From: Polaribacter sp.
GTDB taxonomy: Bacteria; Bacteroidota; Bacteroidia; Flavobacteriales; Flavobacteriaceae
DNA: 64,000 bases
Reading direction: 5' to 3'
Assembly: GCA_018663625.1 (NCBI GenBank)
Contig: JABJPX010000001.1
Coordinates: 62,001 to 126,000 of the forward strand
In this document: piece after piece, positions 16,434-26,385 of the stretch
Layout of the letters: every line of letters begins with the position of its first letter
How positions within the stretch are numbered: the first letter of the stretch is position 1
Notes under the pieces: model-generated
Told to the model about the DNA's origin: nothing
Databases searched by the model: none
The model's input: only the letters and a program-made list of their open reading frames with translations
Position numbers and translations under genes: made by a program

Positions 16434-17885
16434 TTATTTTTCAAACAGCACTACTGTTTCGATGTGTGCTGTATGTGGAAATTGATCGACCAAACTAATC
16501 TTTTTAATTTCATATCCAGCCTCTCTTAGTAATACGGTATCTCTTGCTTGTGTAGCAGGGTTACACGATACATAGACCATTCGATCTGCATTCAAAGCAA
16601 TTATTTTTTGCAATGTTTTGGGCGCGATTCCTGCTCTCGCAGGATCTAGAATGATTGTTTTTATTTTGTTTTTATATTCTGGATGTGCATATAAAAATTT
16701 TCCAACGTCTGCTGCATAAAATTGTAAACCTTCTATGTGGTTTCTTTTGGCATTTTTTTCGGCATCTTGAATGGCTGAAGCCACAATATCTACTCCAACT
16801 ATTTTTGCGTTTTCGCTTTTTGAAGCCACAATTTGACCAATTGTTCCCGTTCCACAAAACAAGTCCATTACTACCGTGTTGTCAACTTTGGTCTTGTCTT
16901 CTAAAACGTATTCGACTACTTTGCTGTATAGTTTTTCGGCACATTTGGGGTTTGTTTGAAAGAAACTTTTCATGCTAATTTCAAAGTTTAAACCAAGCAA
17001 CTCTTCAACAATTTTATCTTTCCCGTATATCAATTTGATACTCCCAGAAGTGGCAATTGTTCGATCTCCAGTTTCATCATTAATTGTATGTAACAAACCT
17101 GCCAAACGTTCTCCAAAGATTCCTTTTAAGAAAGCTGCAAATTTTTCTAAATCAAATTGATCTAAATCACCAGAAGTAGTTACTAAATTACACAATAACT
17201 CATCGGTTTTAAAAGATTTTCGAACCACAAAATATCGAAAGAAACCTTCTCTTTTTGGACCATGCCAAGGAGGTAATCCTGTGTCAATACAATAGGCACG
17301 GATGTTCTTTAGTACGTCTTCCATTTGCTTGTCAAACAAGCCAGAATCTTTGTCTAAATTGTCTCCCATCCACCAAACACCTCGTCTTTTAAAACCCAAT
17401 GTAAATTCGTCTTTATCTCTTTTTGTAATGCGATCGTATCCAATGGCAGAAAAACCATATTCCATTTTATTTCTATAGTGAAATACATTGGGAGAGCTTA
17501 CAAATTCATCAAACAAATCTTCAATGTTGGCTACCTTTCCAATTCTTTTGAACAAGGAAAGAGTACTTTCTTTTTTATATTGGTGCTGTAATTCAATAGG
17601 TAACTGTATATAAGGTGCGCCAGGAATGTCTTGAAAAGGCACTTCTACTTCGTCTTCTGAAGACTCTAACACATCAATTAGCTTTGCTTCAGCATATTTT
17701 TTACTCGATTTGCTTATCTGAGCTTTTACCAATTGACCGGGCAATGTATTGGGTACAAAAACTACGAAATCTCCTTCTTCACTCCGAATCCTTGCAATTC
17801 CCTTTCCTCCAAAAGCATAATCTTCGATTTTTAATTCTAAAACCTGATTCTTTTTTACAAACTTATTTCGTTCTCTACTTGGCAT
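16434..17885 (-). CDS. rlmD: 23S rRNA (uracil-5-)-methyltransferase RlmD-like
   Basis: A 483-residue SAM-dependent RNA methyltransferase of the RlmD/RumA/TrmA family. It has an N-terminal TRAM domain (residues about 10-70), the FFQTNPKCAEKLY segment, the SAM-binding VMDLFCGTGTIGQ, ILDPARAGI, and the catalytic cysteine in YVSCNPATQARD. The four cysteines that hold the [4Fe-4S] cluster in E. coli RlmD are missing: the corresponding stretch reads IPGAPYIQLPIELQ. A -7 element (17907-17914) sits 22 bases upstream. Confidence 0.9.
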   Translation of the reverse strand: MPSRERNKFVKKNQVLELKIEDYAFGGKGIARIRSEEGDFVVFVPNTLPGQLVKAQISKSSKKYAEAKLIDVLESSEDEVEVPFQDIPGAPYIQLPIELQHQYKKESTLSLFKRIGKVANIEDLFDEFVSSPNVFHYRNKMEYGFSAIGYDRITKRDKDEFTLGFKRRGVWWMGDNLDKDSGLFDKQMEDVLKNIRAYCIDTGLPPWHGPKREGFFRYFVVRKSFKTDELLCNLVTTSGDLDQFDLEKFAAFLKGIFGERLAGLLHTINDETGDRTIATSGSIKLIYGKDKIVEELLGLNFEISMKSFFQTNPKCAEKLYSKVVEYVLEDKTKVDNTVVMDLFCGTGTIGQIVASKSENAKIVGVDIVASAIQDAEKNAKRNHIEGLQFYAADVGKFLYAHPEYKNKIKTIILDPARAGIAPKTLQKIIALNADRMVYVSCNPATQARDTVLLREAGYEIKKISLVDQFPHTAHIETVVLFEK

Positions 17886-18250
17886 TCTGTATCATTTATT
17901 GGATTGCAAAATTAAGCAAACTTATTGATAAAGCCTTTACCCGTTTTGAAAATCTATCAACCCAAAAAAGGCAACTATTTTTAATGATTGAGACGTTTGA
18001 TTACCTCCCTTTTTGTGTTCTAGATTGTAGTGGACTGTTTTTTTGAAGGATGAAAAAAAGATTTAACGAAAAGCCCGACACTTTAGGAACGATCATTTCG
18101 TTAAAATCGGAATAACAAAGTTCATTTATTTTAGCTACTTTTGTAAAACTTCGGGGATGATTTCTTTCCCACGCTGAATTTTCGAAACTTCGAAAGGATA
18201 AAGGTAGAACAGGAATGGTTATATTAATATAAACATTTAAAAGTTTAAAA
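17886..18250. promoter_or_regulatory. rlmD-rocD divergent intergenic region with a large inverted repeat
   Basis: A 365-base region without a supported gene. On the minus strand the rlmD -7 element TAATTTTG lies at 17907-17914. On the plus strand the rocD -7 element TACTTTTG lies at 18136-18143. Between them is a perfect 10-base inverted repeat, TTTAACGAAA (18062-18071) and TTTCGTTAAA (18096-18105), with a 24-base spacer; this could be an operator just upstream of the rocD promoter. The downstream leader contains a second palindromic stretch, TTTCGAAACTTCGAAA (around 18179-18196). Confidence 0.45.
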
Positions 18251-19531
18251 ATGGCTGTTTTAGAACAACTTACGTCGCAAAAAGCGATCGATTTAGAAAG
18301 CAAGTACGGTGCACACAACTATCATCCACTTCCAGTAGTATTAAGTAAAGGTGAGGGGGTATATGTTTGGGATGTAGAAGGAAAAAAGTATTACGATTTT
18401 CTATCTGCCTACTCTGCAGTAAACCAGGGACATTGTCATCCGAAAATTGTGGATGCGATGGTCAATCAAGCAAAAACATTGAGTTTAACCTCAAGAGCAT
18501 TTTACAATGACATGCTTGGGAAGTACGAGAAATTTGCAACGGAACTTTTTGGCTTCGACAAATTACTACCAATGAATACAGGGGCAGAAGCGGTAGAGAC
18601 GGCTTTGAAGATTTGTAGAAAATGGGGCTATGAAGTAAAAGGGATTTCTGAAAATGAAGCGCAAATTATTGTTTGTGAAAATAATTTTCATGGAAGAACA
18701 ACCACCATTATCTCTTTTTCAAATGATCCAGTAGCGCGAAAGAACTTTGGACCGTTTACAAACGGATTTATAAAAATTGAATATGACAACCTAACCGCAT
18801 TGGAAGAGGCTTTGAAAGCAAATGCAAACATTGTCGGTTTTCTAGTAGAACCGATTCAAGGTGAAGCAGGAGTATATGTTCCTTCTGATGGGTATTTAGC
18901 CGCAGCAAAAGCATTGTGTGAAAAATACAATGTGCTATTTATTGCCGATGAAGTACAAACAGGGATTGCACGAACAGGACGTTTGTTGGCTACTTGTGGG
19001 AATTGCACCTGTCCAACGAAGAATTGTGAAGGGACTCCAGAAACAAAAGCAGATATCTTAATTCTTGGAAAAGCGTTAAGTGGAGGGGCATATCCAGTTT
19101 CTGCAGTATTGGCAGATGACGCGATTATGAACGTAATCCAACCAGGAAATCACGGTTCTACATATGGTGGAAATCCAATTGCTGCTGCAGTTGCAATTGC
19201 TGCTTTGGAAGTAGTAAAAGAAGAAGATTTGGCTGAGAATGCGTTCCGATTGGGTGAAATCTTTAGAGCAGAATTGTCACAATTTGCAACTGAAAACGAA
19301 TTGGTAAAATCGGTTAGAGGTAGAGGGCTATTGAATGCAATTTTAATCAATGATACTGAAGAAAGTTCTACAGCTTGGGATATTTGTATGAAGTTGAGAG
19401 ACAACGGATTGTTAGCAAAACCTACCCATGGAAATATCATTCGTTTTGCTCCTCCTTTGGTAATGACAGAAGCAGAACTAAACGCTTGTATTTCGATTAT
19501 TAAAACAACAATTTCTGAGTTTAAGAAATAA
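18251..19531 (+). CDS. rocD: ornithine-oxo-acid aminotransferase
   Basis: A 426-residue class III PLP aminotransferase that converts ornithine plus 2-oxoglutarate to glutamate semialdehyde plus glutamate. The start [13 protein letters not shown] matches ornithine aminotransferases, the PLP-stacking NNFHGRTT is near residue 147, IADEVQTG is near 232, and the Schiff-base lysine is K274 in LGKALSGG. An insert absent from eukaryotic enzymes carries four clustered cysteines (C249, C252, C254, C259) just before the lysine loop, a possible metal site. The gene is monocistronic, with a strong terminator after it. Confidence 0.93.
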   Translation: MAVLEQLTSQKAIDLESKYGAHNYHPLPVVLSKGEGVYVWDVEGKKYYDFLSAYSAVNQGHCHPKIVDAMVNQAKTLSLTSRAFYNDMLGKYEKFATELFGFDKLLPMNTGAEAVETALKICRKWGYEVKGISENEAQIIVCENNFHGRTTTIISFSNDPVARKNFGPFTNGFIKIEYDNLTALEEALKANANIVGFLVEPIQGEAGVYVPSDGYLAAAKALCEKYNVLFIADEVQTGIARTGRLLATCGNCTCPTKNCEGTPETKADILILGKALSGGAYPVSAVLADDAIMNVIQPGNHGSTYGGNPIAAAVAIAALEVVKEEDLAENAFRLGEIFRAELSQFATENELVKSVRGRGLLNAILINDTEESSTAWDICMKLRDNGLLAKPTHGNIIRFAPPLVMTEAELNACISIIKTTISEFKK

Positions 19532-19555
19532 CAAATACATTTATTTTACATAAAT

Positions 19556-19583
19556 AAAGGAGCGATAGTATCGCTCCTTTTTT
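19556..19583 (+). terminator. intrinsic terminator after rocD
   Basis: Stem AAAGGAGCGA / TCGCTCCTTT with a five-base loop, followed by a run of T residues. Confidence 0.9.
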
Positions 19584-19765
19584 ATGCTATGTTAAAATAT
19601 AATTATCTAACAATCCATTTTCTCCTGCTTAATACTTTAAGAAATTTCTTTTCAATGCGCATTCTCATAGTTGTTTTATGCTTGTTAACAAACGTAATAA
19701 AATTAACGGGGTCTTCTCTTAGAAAAAAGGAGAAAGATAATTCTTATGGCTATGTTATTTAGTCT

Positions 19766-19773
19766 TATTTTTG
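19766..19773 (+). promoter_or_regulatory. -7 promoter element TATTTTTG for oligopeptidase B
   Basis: Matches the Bacteroidota -7 consensus TAnnTTTG, 24 bases upstream of the ATG at 19798. It overlaps a TTG codon at 19771, which rules that codon out as the start. I see no clear -33 partner. Confidence 0.45.
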
Positions 19774-19797
19774 CCATTGTTCTTAAAAAAAAATACC

Positions 19798-21897
19798 ATG
19801 AAAACTACAGATATAATAGCTCCAAAAGCAGCCAAAAAGCCCACAAAATTAGAAAAGCACGGCGACGTTAGAATTGACGATTATTTTTGGATGCGGTTGT
19901 CGGATGCTCAAAAATTGGCAGCAGAAAAAGATGAACAAACAACAAATGTTGTCGATTATTTAAATGCTGAAAATGAGTATTATGAGGACTGTACTGCGCA
20001 CACAAAAGATTTTCAAGAAACCTTGTTTCAAGAAATGAAAGGGAGAATAAAAGAAGATGATTCATCTGTTCCCTACAAAGACAACGGTTATTTCTACATT
20101 ACTCGCTATGAAACAGGCAAGCAATACCCGATATTCAGTAGAAAAAAAGAAACTTTAGCGGCCAAAGAAGAAATTTTATTTGATGTAAATGAAATGGCAA
20201 AAGGTTTTGACTATTATCAATTGGGAGGTTTGAATATTTCTGAAAACAATAAATTTGCTGTTTTTGCAACAGACACTGTAAGTAGAAGACAGTATACCCT
20301 AAGAATAAAGAACTTAGAAACGGGCGAAATTTATAAAGATATTATCGAAAATACAACCGGAGGTTCTGTTTGGGCAAATGACAATCGTACTCTTTTTTAC
20401 ACAAAAAAAGATCCTATAACACTTCGAAGTGAAAAGATTTTTAGGCATGTTTTAGGAACACCCGCCTCAGAAGATATTGAGGTATATCATGAAAAAGAAG
20501 ATACCTTTGGAACCTATGTTTCAAAAACGAAGTCAAACAAATACATCATTATCGGTTCGTATAGTACCCTTTCTTCAGAAGCTCAGTTTTTGGAGGCAGA
20601 CAATCCTACTGGAACCTTTAAAATGTTGCAAGCACGAGAAAGAAATCTCGAATACAGCGTTTCACATTATAAAAATGATTTTTATCTATTGACTAACAAA
20701 GACGATGCAATCAACTTTAAGTTGATGAAAACCTCGGTAGATCAAACAGAAAAAGAATATTGGGTGGATGTAATTCCACACAGAGCCGATACTTTACTAG
20801 AAGATTTTTCAATTTTTAAAGAATATTTAATTTTAGAAGAACGAAACAATGGTTTGAACAAAATCAGAATTAAACGTTGGGACGAAAAAGAAGATTATTA
20901 TTTGCCTTTTTCTGAGGAAACCTATTCCGTAGGAGTGTATGAAAACCCGGAGTTCGATACTGAAATTATTCGGTATTCTTATAATTCGATGACAACACCA
21001 GCTTCTGTAATTGATTTCAATTTGACAAATAAAACAAAAGAAATTCAAAAAGAACAAGCAGTTTTAGGAGGGAAGTTTCAAAAAGAAAATTACATCAGTA
21101 AACGCGTTTGGGCAACGGCTAGGGATGGGAAAAAAGTTGCAATATCATTAGTATATCACAAAGATACCGTGCTAAATAAAGAAACTCCGTTAATGCAATA
21201 TGCCTATGGGTCATATGGATATACAATTTCAGATAGTTTTTCTACGACAAGACTGAGTTTGTTAGATCGTGGATTTGTTTTCGCGTTAACGCACATTAGA
21301 GGAGGTCAATATCTTGGAAGAGCATGGTATGAAGATGGTAAAATGCTTTCTAAGAAAAATACCTTTACAGACTTTATAGACTGTTCTAAATATCTAATTG
21401 AAAATAACTATACCTCTGCAGCACATTTGTGTGCTATGGGAGGATCAGCAGGAGGGCTGTTAATGGGAGCAATTGTAAATATGAACCCAGAACTGTACAA
21501 TGGTATTATTGCAGCTGTCCCCTTTGTAGATGTCATTTCTACCATGTTAGACGAAAGTATTCCTCTTACGACAGGAGAATATGACGAATGGGGAAATCCG
21601 AATGATAAAGAATACTACGAGTATATAAAATCCTATTCACCCTACGATCAAGTTTCAGCGAAAGCCTATCCAAATATGTTGATTACTACCGGATACTTCG
21701 ATTCACAAGTGCAATATTGGGAGCCTGCAAAGTGGGTTGCCAAACTTCGTGAATTAAAAACCGATACGAACATGTTGTTTTTAGATACCAATATGGAAGT
21801 CGGTCATGGAGGTGCTTCAGGTCGTTTCGATGCTTTAAAAGATACTGCCAAAGAGTATACCTTCTTTTTAGCCTTGGAAAATAAATTAGATTCTTAA
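19798..21897 (+). CDS. ptrB: oligopeptidase B (S9A serine peptidase)
   Basis: A 699-residue prolyl-oligopeptidase-family peptidase that cleaves short peptides after basic residues in the cytoplasm. The N-terminal seven-bladed propeller (about residues 70-400) precedes the alpha/beta hydrolase. The catalytic triad is S550 in GGSAGG, D635 in YFDSQVQYWEP and H670 in GHGGASGR. The PFVDVISTM and GEYDEWGNP segments are typical of oligopeptidase B. The start is the ATG at 19798, because the promoter element overlaps the only upstream alternative. A terminator follows. Confidence 0.93.
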   Translation: MKTTDIIAPKAAKKPTKLEKHGDVRIDDYFWMRLSDAQKLAAEKDEQTTNVVDYLNAENEYYEDCTAHTKDFQETLFQEMKGRIKEDDSSVPYKDNGYFYITRYETGKQYPIFSRKKETLAAKEEILFDVNEMAKGFDYYQLGGLNISENNKFAVFATDTVSRRQYTLRIKNLETGEIYKDIIENTTGGSVWANDNRTLFYTKKDPITLRSEKIFRHVLGTPASEDIEVYHEKEDTFGTYVSKTKSNKYIIIGSYSTLSSEAQFLEADNPTGTFKMLQARERNLEYSVSHYKNDFYLLTNKDDAINFKLMKTSVDQTEKEYWVDVIPHRADTLLEDFSIFKEYLILEERNNGLNKIRIKRWDEKEDYYLPFSEETYSVGVYENPEFDTEIIRYSYNSMTTPASVIDFNLTNKTKEIQKEQAVLGGKFQKENYISKRVWATARDGKKVAISLVYHKDTVLNKETPLMQYAYGSYGYTISDSFSTTRLSLLDRGFVFALTHIRGGQYLGRAWYEDGKMLSKKNTFTDFIDCSKYLIENNYTSAAHLCAMGGSAGGLLMGAIVNMNPELYNGIIAAVPFVDVISTMLDESIPLTTGEYDEWGNPNDKEYYEYIKSYSPYDQVSAKAYPNMLITTGYFDSQVQYWEPAKWVAKLRELKTDTNMLFLDTNMEVGHGGASGRFDALKDTAKEYTFFLALENKLDS

Positions 21898-21941
21898 TAA
21901 AAACAGCGTATAAATACCTTTTGGAATTGGTTCCAAAAAAC

Positions 21942-21969
21942 ACCTCACAGGATTTCTGTGAGGTTTTTT
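21942..21969 (+). terminator. intrinsic terminator after oligopeptidase B
   Basis: Stem ACCTCACAG / CTGTGAGGT with a five-base loop and a T run. Confidence 0.88.
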
Positions 21970-22076
21970 ATGCGATGAATTCAATGCATGAAAAACAAAA
22001 TTAAGCTGTTTACTTCTTGTGAATAAGTAGCTGTATTTTAAAAAAGAAAAACCTTCTATAAAAAGTAGAATTTCAG

Positions 22077-22084
22077 TAAATTTG
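22077..22084 (+). promoter_or_regulatory. -7 promoter element TAAATTTG for pheT
   Basis: Consensus TAnnTTTG placed 23 bases before the pheT ATG. No convincing -33 box. Confidence 0.45.
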
Positions 22085-22107
22085 CAGGAGTAAATAGCAG
22101 ATAAATT

Positions 22108-24534
22108 ATGAAAATATCATACAATTGGATCAAACAATTTTTACAAACAGATTGGGATGCCACCAAAACTGGAGAATTGTTAACCGATTTAGGATTGGAA
22201 GTGGAAGGGATTGAAACGAAAGAAGCTATCAAGGGAAGCTTGAAGGGAATTGTTGTTGGAGAAGTTTTAACCTGCATTCAACACCCTAATGCAGACCGAT
22301 TAAAAGTCACAACGGTAGATCTTGGAGATGGAAATCCAGTGCAGATTGTATGTGGTGCTCCTAATGTTGCTGCTGGACAAAAAGTACCCGTAGCTACTAT
22401 TGGAACTTTATTGTATGATGACAAAGGCGAAAGTTTTAAAATAAAAAAAGGTAAAATTAGAGGCGAGGAAAGTCATGGGATGATTTGTGCCGAAGACGAA
22501 TTAGGTCTTGGTACTGGACATGACGGGATTCTTGTTTTAGATGCAGAGATAAAAGCAGGAACACCTGCAGCAAGTGTTTTTAATATTGAAGTTGATTCGG
22601 TTTTTGAAATTGGATTAACCCCCAACAGATCAGATGCAATGAGCCACTTTGGTGTTGCCAGAGATTTAAAAGCGGGCCTCATGCAGCAAGACATTAACTT
22701 GGAATTGATATCCCCTTCTGTGAGTGATTTTCATGTAGATGAAAGAACCTTGCGAATTGATGTTGAGGTAGAAGATAGAGAGCAAGCTCCAAGATACTGT
22801 GGAATTACCATTACAGATGTTACAGTAAAAGCATCTCCAGAATGGATTCAAAACAGATTAAAATCGATTGGGATTACACCAAAAAATAATATTGTAGACA
22901 TTACAAATTATGTACTTCACGAACTCGGACAACCTTTGCATGCTTTTGATGCTCAAAAAATAAAAGGAAATAAAATTCTTGTAAAAACATTAGCACAAGA
23001 CACACCATTTACCACACTCGATGGTATAGAAAGAGCTTTGTCATCAGAAGACATTATGATCTGTGATGCAGATTCTAACGCGCTTTGTATTGCAGGAGTT
23101 TTTGGAGGGTTGAAGTCTGGAGTTTCAGAATCTACCACTTCCATTTTCTTAGAAAGTGCCTATTTTAATCCAGTTTCTGTTCGAAAGACAGCAAAAAGAC
23201 ATGCATTAAATACAGATGCTTCATTCCGTTTTGAACGTGGAATTGATATTAACATGACAAAATACGCGCTGAAAAGAGCCGCTTTGTTAATTGAAGAGTA
23301 TGCAGATGGTAAAATGGGATCCGATATTTCTGATTTTTTTCCAGATAAAATCGAAGATTTTCAAGTATTCTTATCCTACGAAAATGCTTACCGTTTAATT
23401 GGGCAAGAAATTCCAAAGGAAACGATTAAAAATATTTTAGCTTCCTTAGAAATTAAAATCAATAGTGAAACAGAAGGTGGTTTAGGATTAACGATTCCTT
23501 CTTACAGAACCGATGTGCTTCGTGAGGCCGATATTATAGAAGAAATATTAAGAGTTTATGGCTACAATAATATTGAGTTTTCGCACAAATTAAATACTTC
23601 CATTTCTTTCGATTCAAACAAAGAAACGAAGATTGAAAATGTGGTTGCCAATCAATTGTCTTCATTAGGATTTAATGAAACGATGGCAAATTCGCTAACA
23701 AAACCGGTATATACTACCTACTCAGAGAATATCAATGAAGCCGCCAGCGTAACGATGCTTAACCCGTTGAGTAACGATTTGAAAGTAATGCGCCAATCAT
23801 TGTTGTTTAGCGGATTAGAATGTGTTGCCTACAATATCAATCGAAAAAACAATTCTTTAAAGTTTTATGAGTTTGGTAAAACTTATCATAAATACAATGA
23901 TGCCTACCAAGAAGACAAGCATTTAACCTTGTTTATTACTGGTGAAAGAGCAAAAGAGAGTTGGAGTTTACCTTCTAAAACATCAGATTTTTTCTATGCA
24001 AAAGGAGTGATTACAGCTGTTTTAGCTCGATTAGGGATCGATACTTTAAAAACAACACCAAGCAAACAGGATGTGTTTTCAGAAGGAATCACCCTAGGTT
24101 TAGGAAAAATGAAACTGGTGGAGTTTGGTGTTATAAAATCAAGCTTATTAAAAGAATTTGGAATCAAACAAGAAGTATTGTTTGCTGATTTTAATTGGGA
24201 TACGATTCTTAAAATAACAGGAAATAAAAATGTGAAAGTTTCAGACCTAACAAAATTTCCAGCTGTAAAAAGAGATTTAGCGCTCTTATTAGATACGAAA
24301 ATCGAATTCAAAGAGATTTATAATTTGGCATTTCAGTCAGAGAAAAATTTGCTAAAAGAAGTCGATTTGTTCGACGTCTATGAAGGAGATAAATTACCAG
24401 AAGGAAAAAAATCTTATGCAGTTAGTTTCTTATTACAAGACAAAACAAAGACCTTGGAAGACAAGCAAATTGATAAAATAATGCAAAAATTACAGCAAAC
24501 ATTTGAAAAGAATTTAGAAGCTGTTTTAAGATAA
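22108..24534 (+). CDS. pheT: phenylalanyl-tRNA synthetase beta subunit
   Basis: An 808-residue beta subunit of the heterotetrameric enzyme that charges tRNA-Phe. Domains in order: a tRNA-binding EMAP-like domain (about residues 40-150, with HPNADRLKV), B3/4 editing domain (about 210-390, containing RFERGID), B5, the catalytic-like core, and a C-terminal FDX-ACB anticodon-binding domain (about 715-808, starting near LTKFPAVKRDLALLL). Length is normal. The alpha-subunit gene pheS is not adjacent in this window. Confidence 0.97.
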   Translation: MKISYNWIKQFLQTDWDATKTGELLTDLGLEVEGIETKEAIKGSLKGIVVGEVLTCIQHPNADRLKVTTVDLGDGNPVQIVCGAPNVAAGQKVPVATIGTLLYDDKGESFKIKKGKIRGEESHGMICAEDELGLGTGHDGILVLDAEIKAGTPAASVFNIEVDSVFEIGLTPNRSDAMSHFGVARDLKAGLMQQDINLELISPSVSDFHVDERTLRIDVEVEDREQAPRYCGITITDVTVKASPEWIQNRLKSIGITPKNNIVDITNYVLHELGQPLHAFDAQKIKGNKILVKTLAQDTPFTTLDGIERALSSEDIMICDADSNALCIAGVFGGLKSGVSESTTSIFLESAYFNPVSVRKTAKRHALNTDASFRFERGIDINMTKYALKRAALLIEEYADGKMGSDISDFFPDKIEDFQVFLSYENAYRLIGQEIPKETIKNILASLEIKINSETEGGLGLTIPSYRTDVLREADIIEEILRVYGYNNIEFSHKLNTSISFDSNKETKIENVVANQLSSLGFNETMANSLTKPVYTTYSENINEAASVTMLNPLSNDLKVMRQSLLFSGLECVAYNINRKNNSLKFYEFGKTYHKYNDAYQEDKHLTLFITGERAKESWSLPSKTSDFFYAKGVITAVLARLGIDTLKTTPSKQDVFSEGITLGLGKMKLVEFGVIKSSLLKEFGIKQEVLFADFNWDTILKITGNKNVKVSDLTKFPAVKRDLALLLDTKIEFKEIYNLAFQSEKNLLKEVDLFDVYEGDKLPEGKKSYAVSFLLQDKTKTLEDKQIDKIMQKLQQTFEKNLEAVLR

Positions 24535-24537
24535 TTT

Positions 24538-24567
24538 AAAAGCTCCACGAACCATGGAGCTTTTTTT
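24538..24567 (+). terminator. intrinsic terminator after pheT
   Basis: Stem AAAAGCTCCA / TGGAGCTTTT, seven-base loop, T run. Confidence 0.9.
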
Positions 24568-24615
24568 ATATTTTCGAAATCAACCGAATTTATAATACAG
24601 ACTCAAAATATATAT

Positions 24616-25650
24616 ATGTACAAACTACTACTAAGACCTGTTTTATTTTTATTCGACCCAGAAAAGATACATTACTTTACATTTTCACTCATTAGAATCT
24701 TTTGTAAAATTCCTTTAGTACCAGCAATTTTCAGAGCGCTGTATCAAGTAAATGATAAAAAATTAGAACGTACTTTATTCGGAATCAAGTTTAAGAATCC
24801 TGTAGGTTTGGCGGCTGGTTTTGATAAAAATGCGGTGCTATATAATGAGTTGGCAATCTTCGGTTTCGGATTTATAGAAATTGGAACGGTTACTCCAAAA
24901 GGACAAGCCGGGAACCCTAAAAAACGATTGTTTCGATTAAAAGCCGACCAGGGAATTATCAACCGAATGGGCTTTAACAATGAAGGCTTAGAAACCGCTA
25001 TTCATCAATTAAAAAAGAATAGAGGGAAATTAATTATTGGGGGTAATATTGGGAAAAATACGCAAACATCTCCTGAAAACTATACCCAAGATTATAAAAT
25101 TTGTTTTGAAGGTTTGCATCCTTATGTAGATTATTTTGTACTGAATGTGAGTTGTCCAAACGTTGGGAGTCATGCAAAACTCAACGATAAAACGTATTTA
25201 GTATCGCTGATTACAGAATGTCAGAAACTAAACAATGCACAAGCAATACAGAAACCGATCTTATTAAAAATAGCACCCGATTTAAACAACCAACAATTGG
25301 ATGAAATTATCGAACTGGTTGCAGAAACAAAAATTGATGGTGTCATCGCATCCAATACTTCTACCACAAGGGACAATTTAAAGGCCTCTAAAGAACAGTT
25401 AGAAATTATAGGTAATGGAGGAGTCAGTGGACAACCCATTAAAAACCAAAGCACGAAAGTAATTCAGTATTTGTCTGACAAATCAAACAAATCCTTTCCA
25501 ATAATTGGAGTAGGCGGTATTCATTCAGCGGAAGATGCCCTCGAAAAAATAAATGCTGGTGCCGATTTGGTTCAAATTTATACTGGATTCATATATGAAG
25601 GACCCGGTTTGATTAAAAAAATAAATAAAGAAATCTTGGCAAATTTATAA
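24616..25650 (+). CDS. pyrD: dihydroorotate dehydrogenase, quinone-dependent class 2
   Basis: A 344-residue FMN enzyme of pyrimidine synthesis that oxidises dihydroorotate with membrane quinone. The N-terminal hydrophobic helix (about residues 1-40) for membrane docking identifies class 2. [14 protein letters not shown] is near residue 60 and the catalytic serine is S179 in NVSCPNVG. The FMN-phosphate-binding segment IIGVGGI lies near the C-terminus. Length matches E. coli PyrD. Confidence 0.96.
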   Translation: MYKLLLRPVLFLFDPEKIHYFTFSLIRIFCKIPLVPAIFRALYQVNDKKLERTLFGIKFKNPVGLAAGFDKNAVLYNELAIFGFGFIEIGTVTPKGQAGNPKKRLFRLKADQGIINRMGFNNEGLETAIHQLKKNRGKLIIGGNIGKNTQTSPENYTQDYKICFEGLHPYVDYFVLNVSCPNVGSHAKLNDKTYLVSLITECQKLNNAQAIQKPILLKIAPDLNNQQLDEIIELVAETKIDGVIASNTSTTRDNLKASKEQLEIIGNGGVSGQPIKNQSTKVIQYLSDKSNKSFPIIGVGGIHSAEDALEKINAGADLVQIYTGFIYEGPGLIKKINKEILANL

Positions 25651-25715
25651 GAAATTCTATCTTCTATTATTAAAATAATGGAATGCTTAAACTGTCAATT
25701 TTCACTTTTTAATAA

Positions 25716-26330
25716 ATGTTAGAAACCTTAAGCGCTTTTATTATTGCTACTGCAATCTTGGCAATTTCTCCAGGACCCGATAATATTTTTGTACTTACTC
25801 AAAGTATTGTAAATGGTAGAAAGTACGGGATAGCAACCGTCCTAGGTTTAATGACAGGCTGTCTTGTTCATACAACATTTGTTGCGTTTGGCATTTCTAC
25901 CCTTATAGAACAGCAACCATTCTTTTTTATGGGGATTAAAATTTTTGGAGCAAGCTATCTGTTATACTTGGCATATCAGGTATATAAAAGCGATGCAAAA
26001 ATCACCTTTTCTACGGAACACGTGCTTCAAAAAACAACGGTAGAATTGTTTAAAAAAGGATTTCTAATGAATGTATTGAATCCGAAAGTAACCTTATTTT
26101 TCCTAGCATTTTTTCCTCAATTTCTATTTTCAGAACAGTTATCTCATCTCGTTCAATTTTATGTTTTAGGGATGCTTTTTATATTTGTTTCATTCCTTAT
26201 TTTTGGAGCATTAGCATTCTTAGGGGGTCAGGTTTCAGATGCTATATCCAAAAGGAAAAACATCGGATGGTATTTAAAATGGGGGCAAATTGTTGTTTTT
26301 GTGGTCATTTCCATCCTCATTATCCTTTAA
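25716..26330 (+). CDS. LysE/RhtB-family amino-acid exporter
   Basis: A 204-residue inner-membrane protein with about six hydrophobic segments. The family motif ISPGPDNIFVLTQSIVNG lies near residue 18, and NVLNPKVTLFFLAFFPQF is in the second half. It should export an amino acid or related metabolite; the substrate cannot be read from sequence. It lies 65 bases after pyrD and 55 bases before the lyase gene. Confidence 0.92.
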   Translation: MLETLSAFIIATAILAISPGPDNIFVLTQSIVNGRKYGIATVLGLMTGCLVHTTFVAFGISTLIEQQPFFFMGIKIFGASYLLYLAYQVYKSDAKITFSTEHVLQKTTVELFKKGFLMNVLNPKVTLFFLAFFPQFLFSEQLSHLVQFYVLGMLFIFVSFLIFGALAFLGGQVSDAISKRKNIGWYLKWGQIVVFVVISILIIL

Positions 26331-26371
26331 TTTTCCATTCGTATATTCTTTTAGATATTCAATTGTTTGTC

Positions 26372-26379
26372 TATCTTTG
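26372..26379 (+). promoter_or_regulatory. -7 element TATCTTTG directly before the lyase start
   Basis: TAnnTTTG only six bases before the ATG at 26386. If used, the transcript would be nearly leaderless. Confidence 0.35.
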
Positions 26380-26385
26380 AGACAG

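Noticed and set aside
17615..18046. 143-residue plus-strand frame running from rlmD into the intergenic region
   Set aside because: Mostly antisense to rlmD, with a tail in non-coding DNA; no start signal or recognisable domain.
18001..18318. 105-residue minus-strand frame spanning the rocD promoter
   Set aside because: It covers the rocD -7 element and start codon on the opposite strand, and its composition is not protein-like.
19771..19797. TTG start for oligopeptidase B nine codons earlier
   Set aside because: The codon overlaps the -7 promoter element, so it would not be transcribed.
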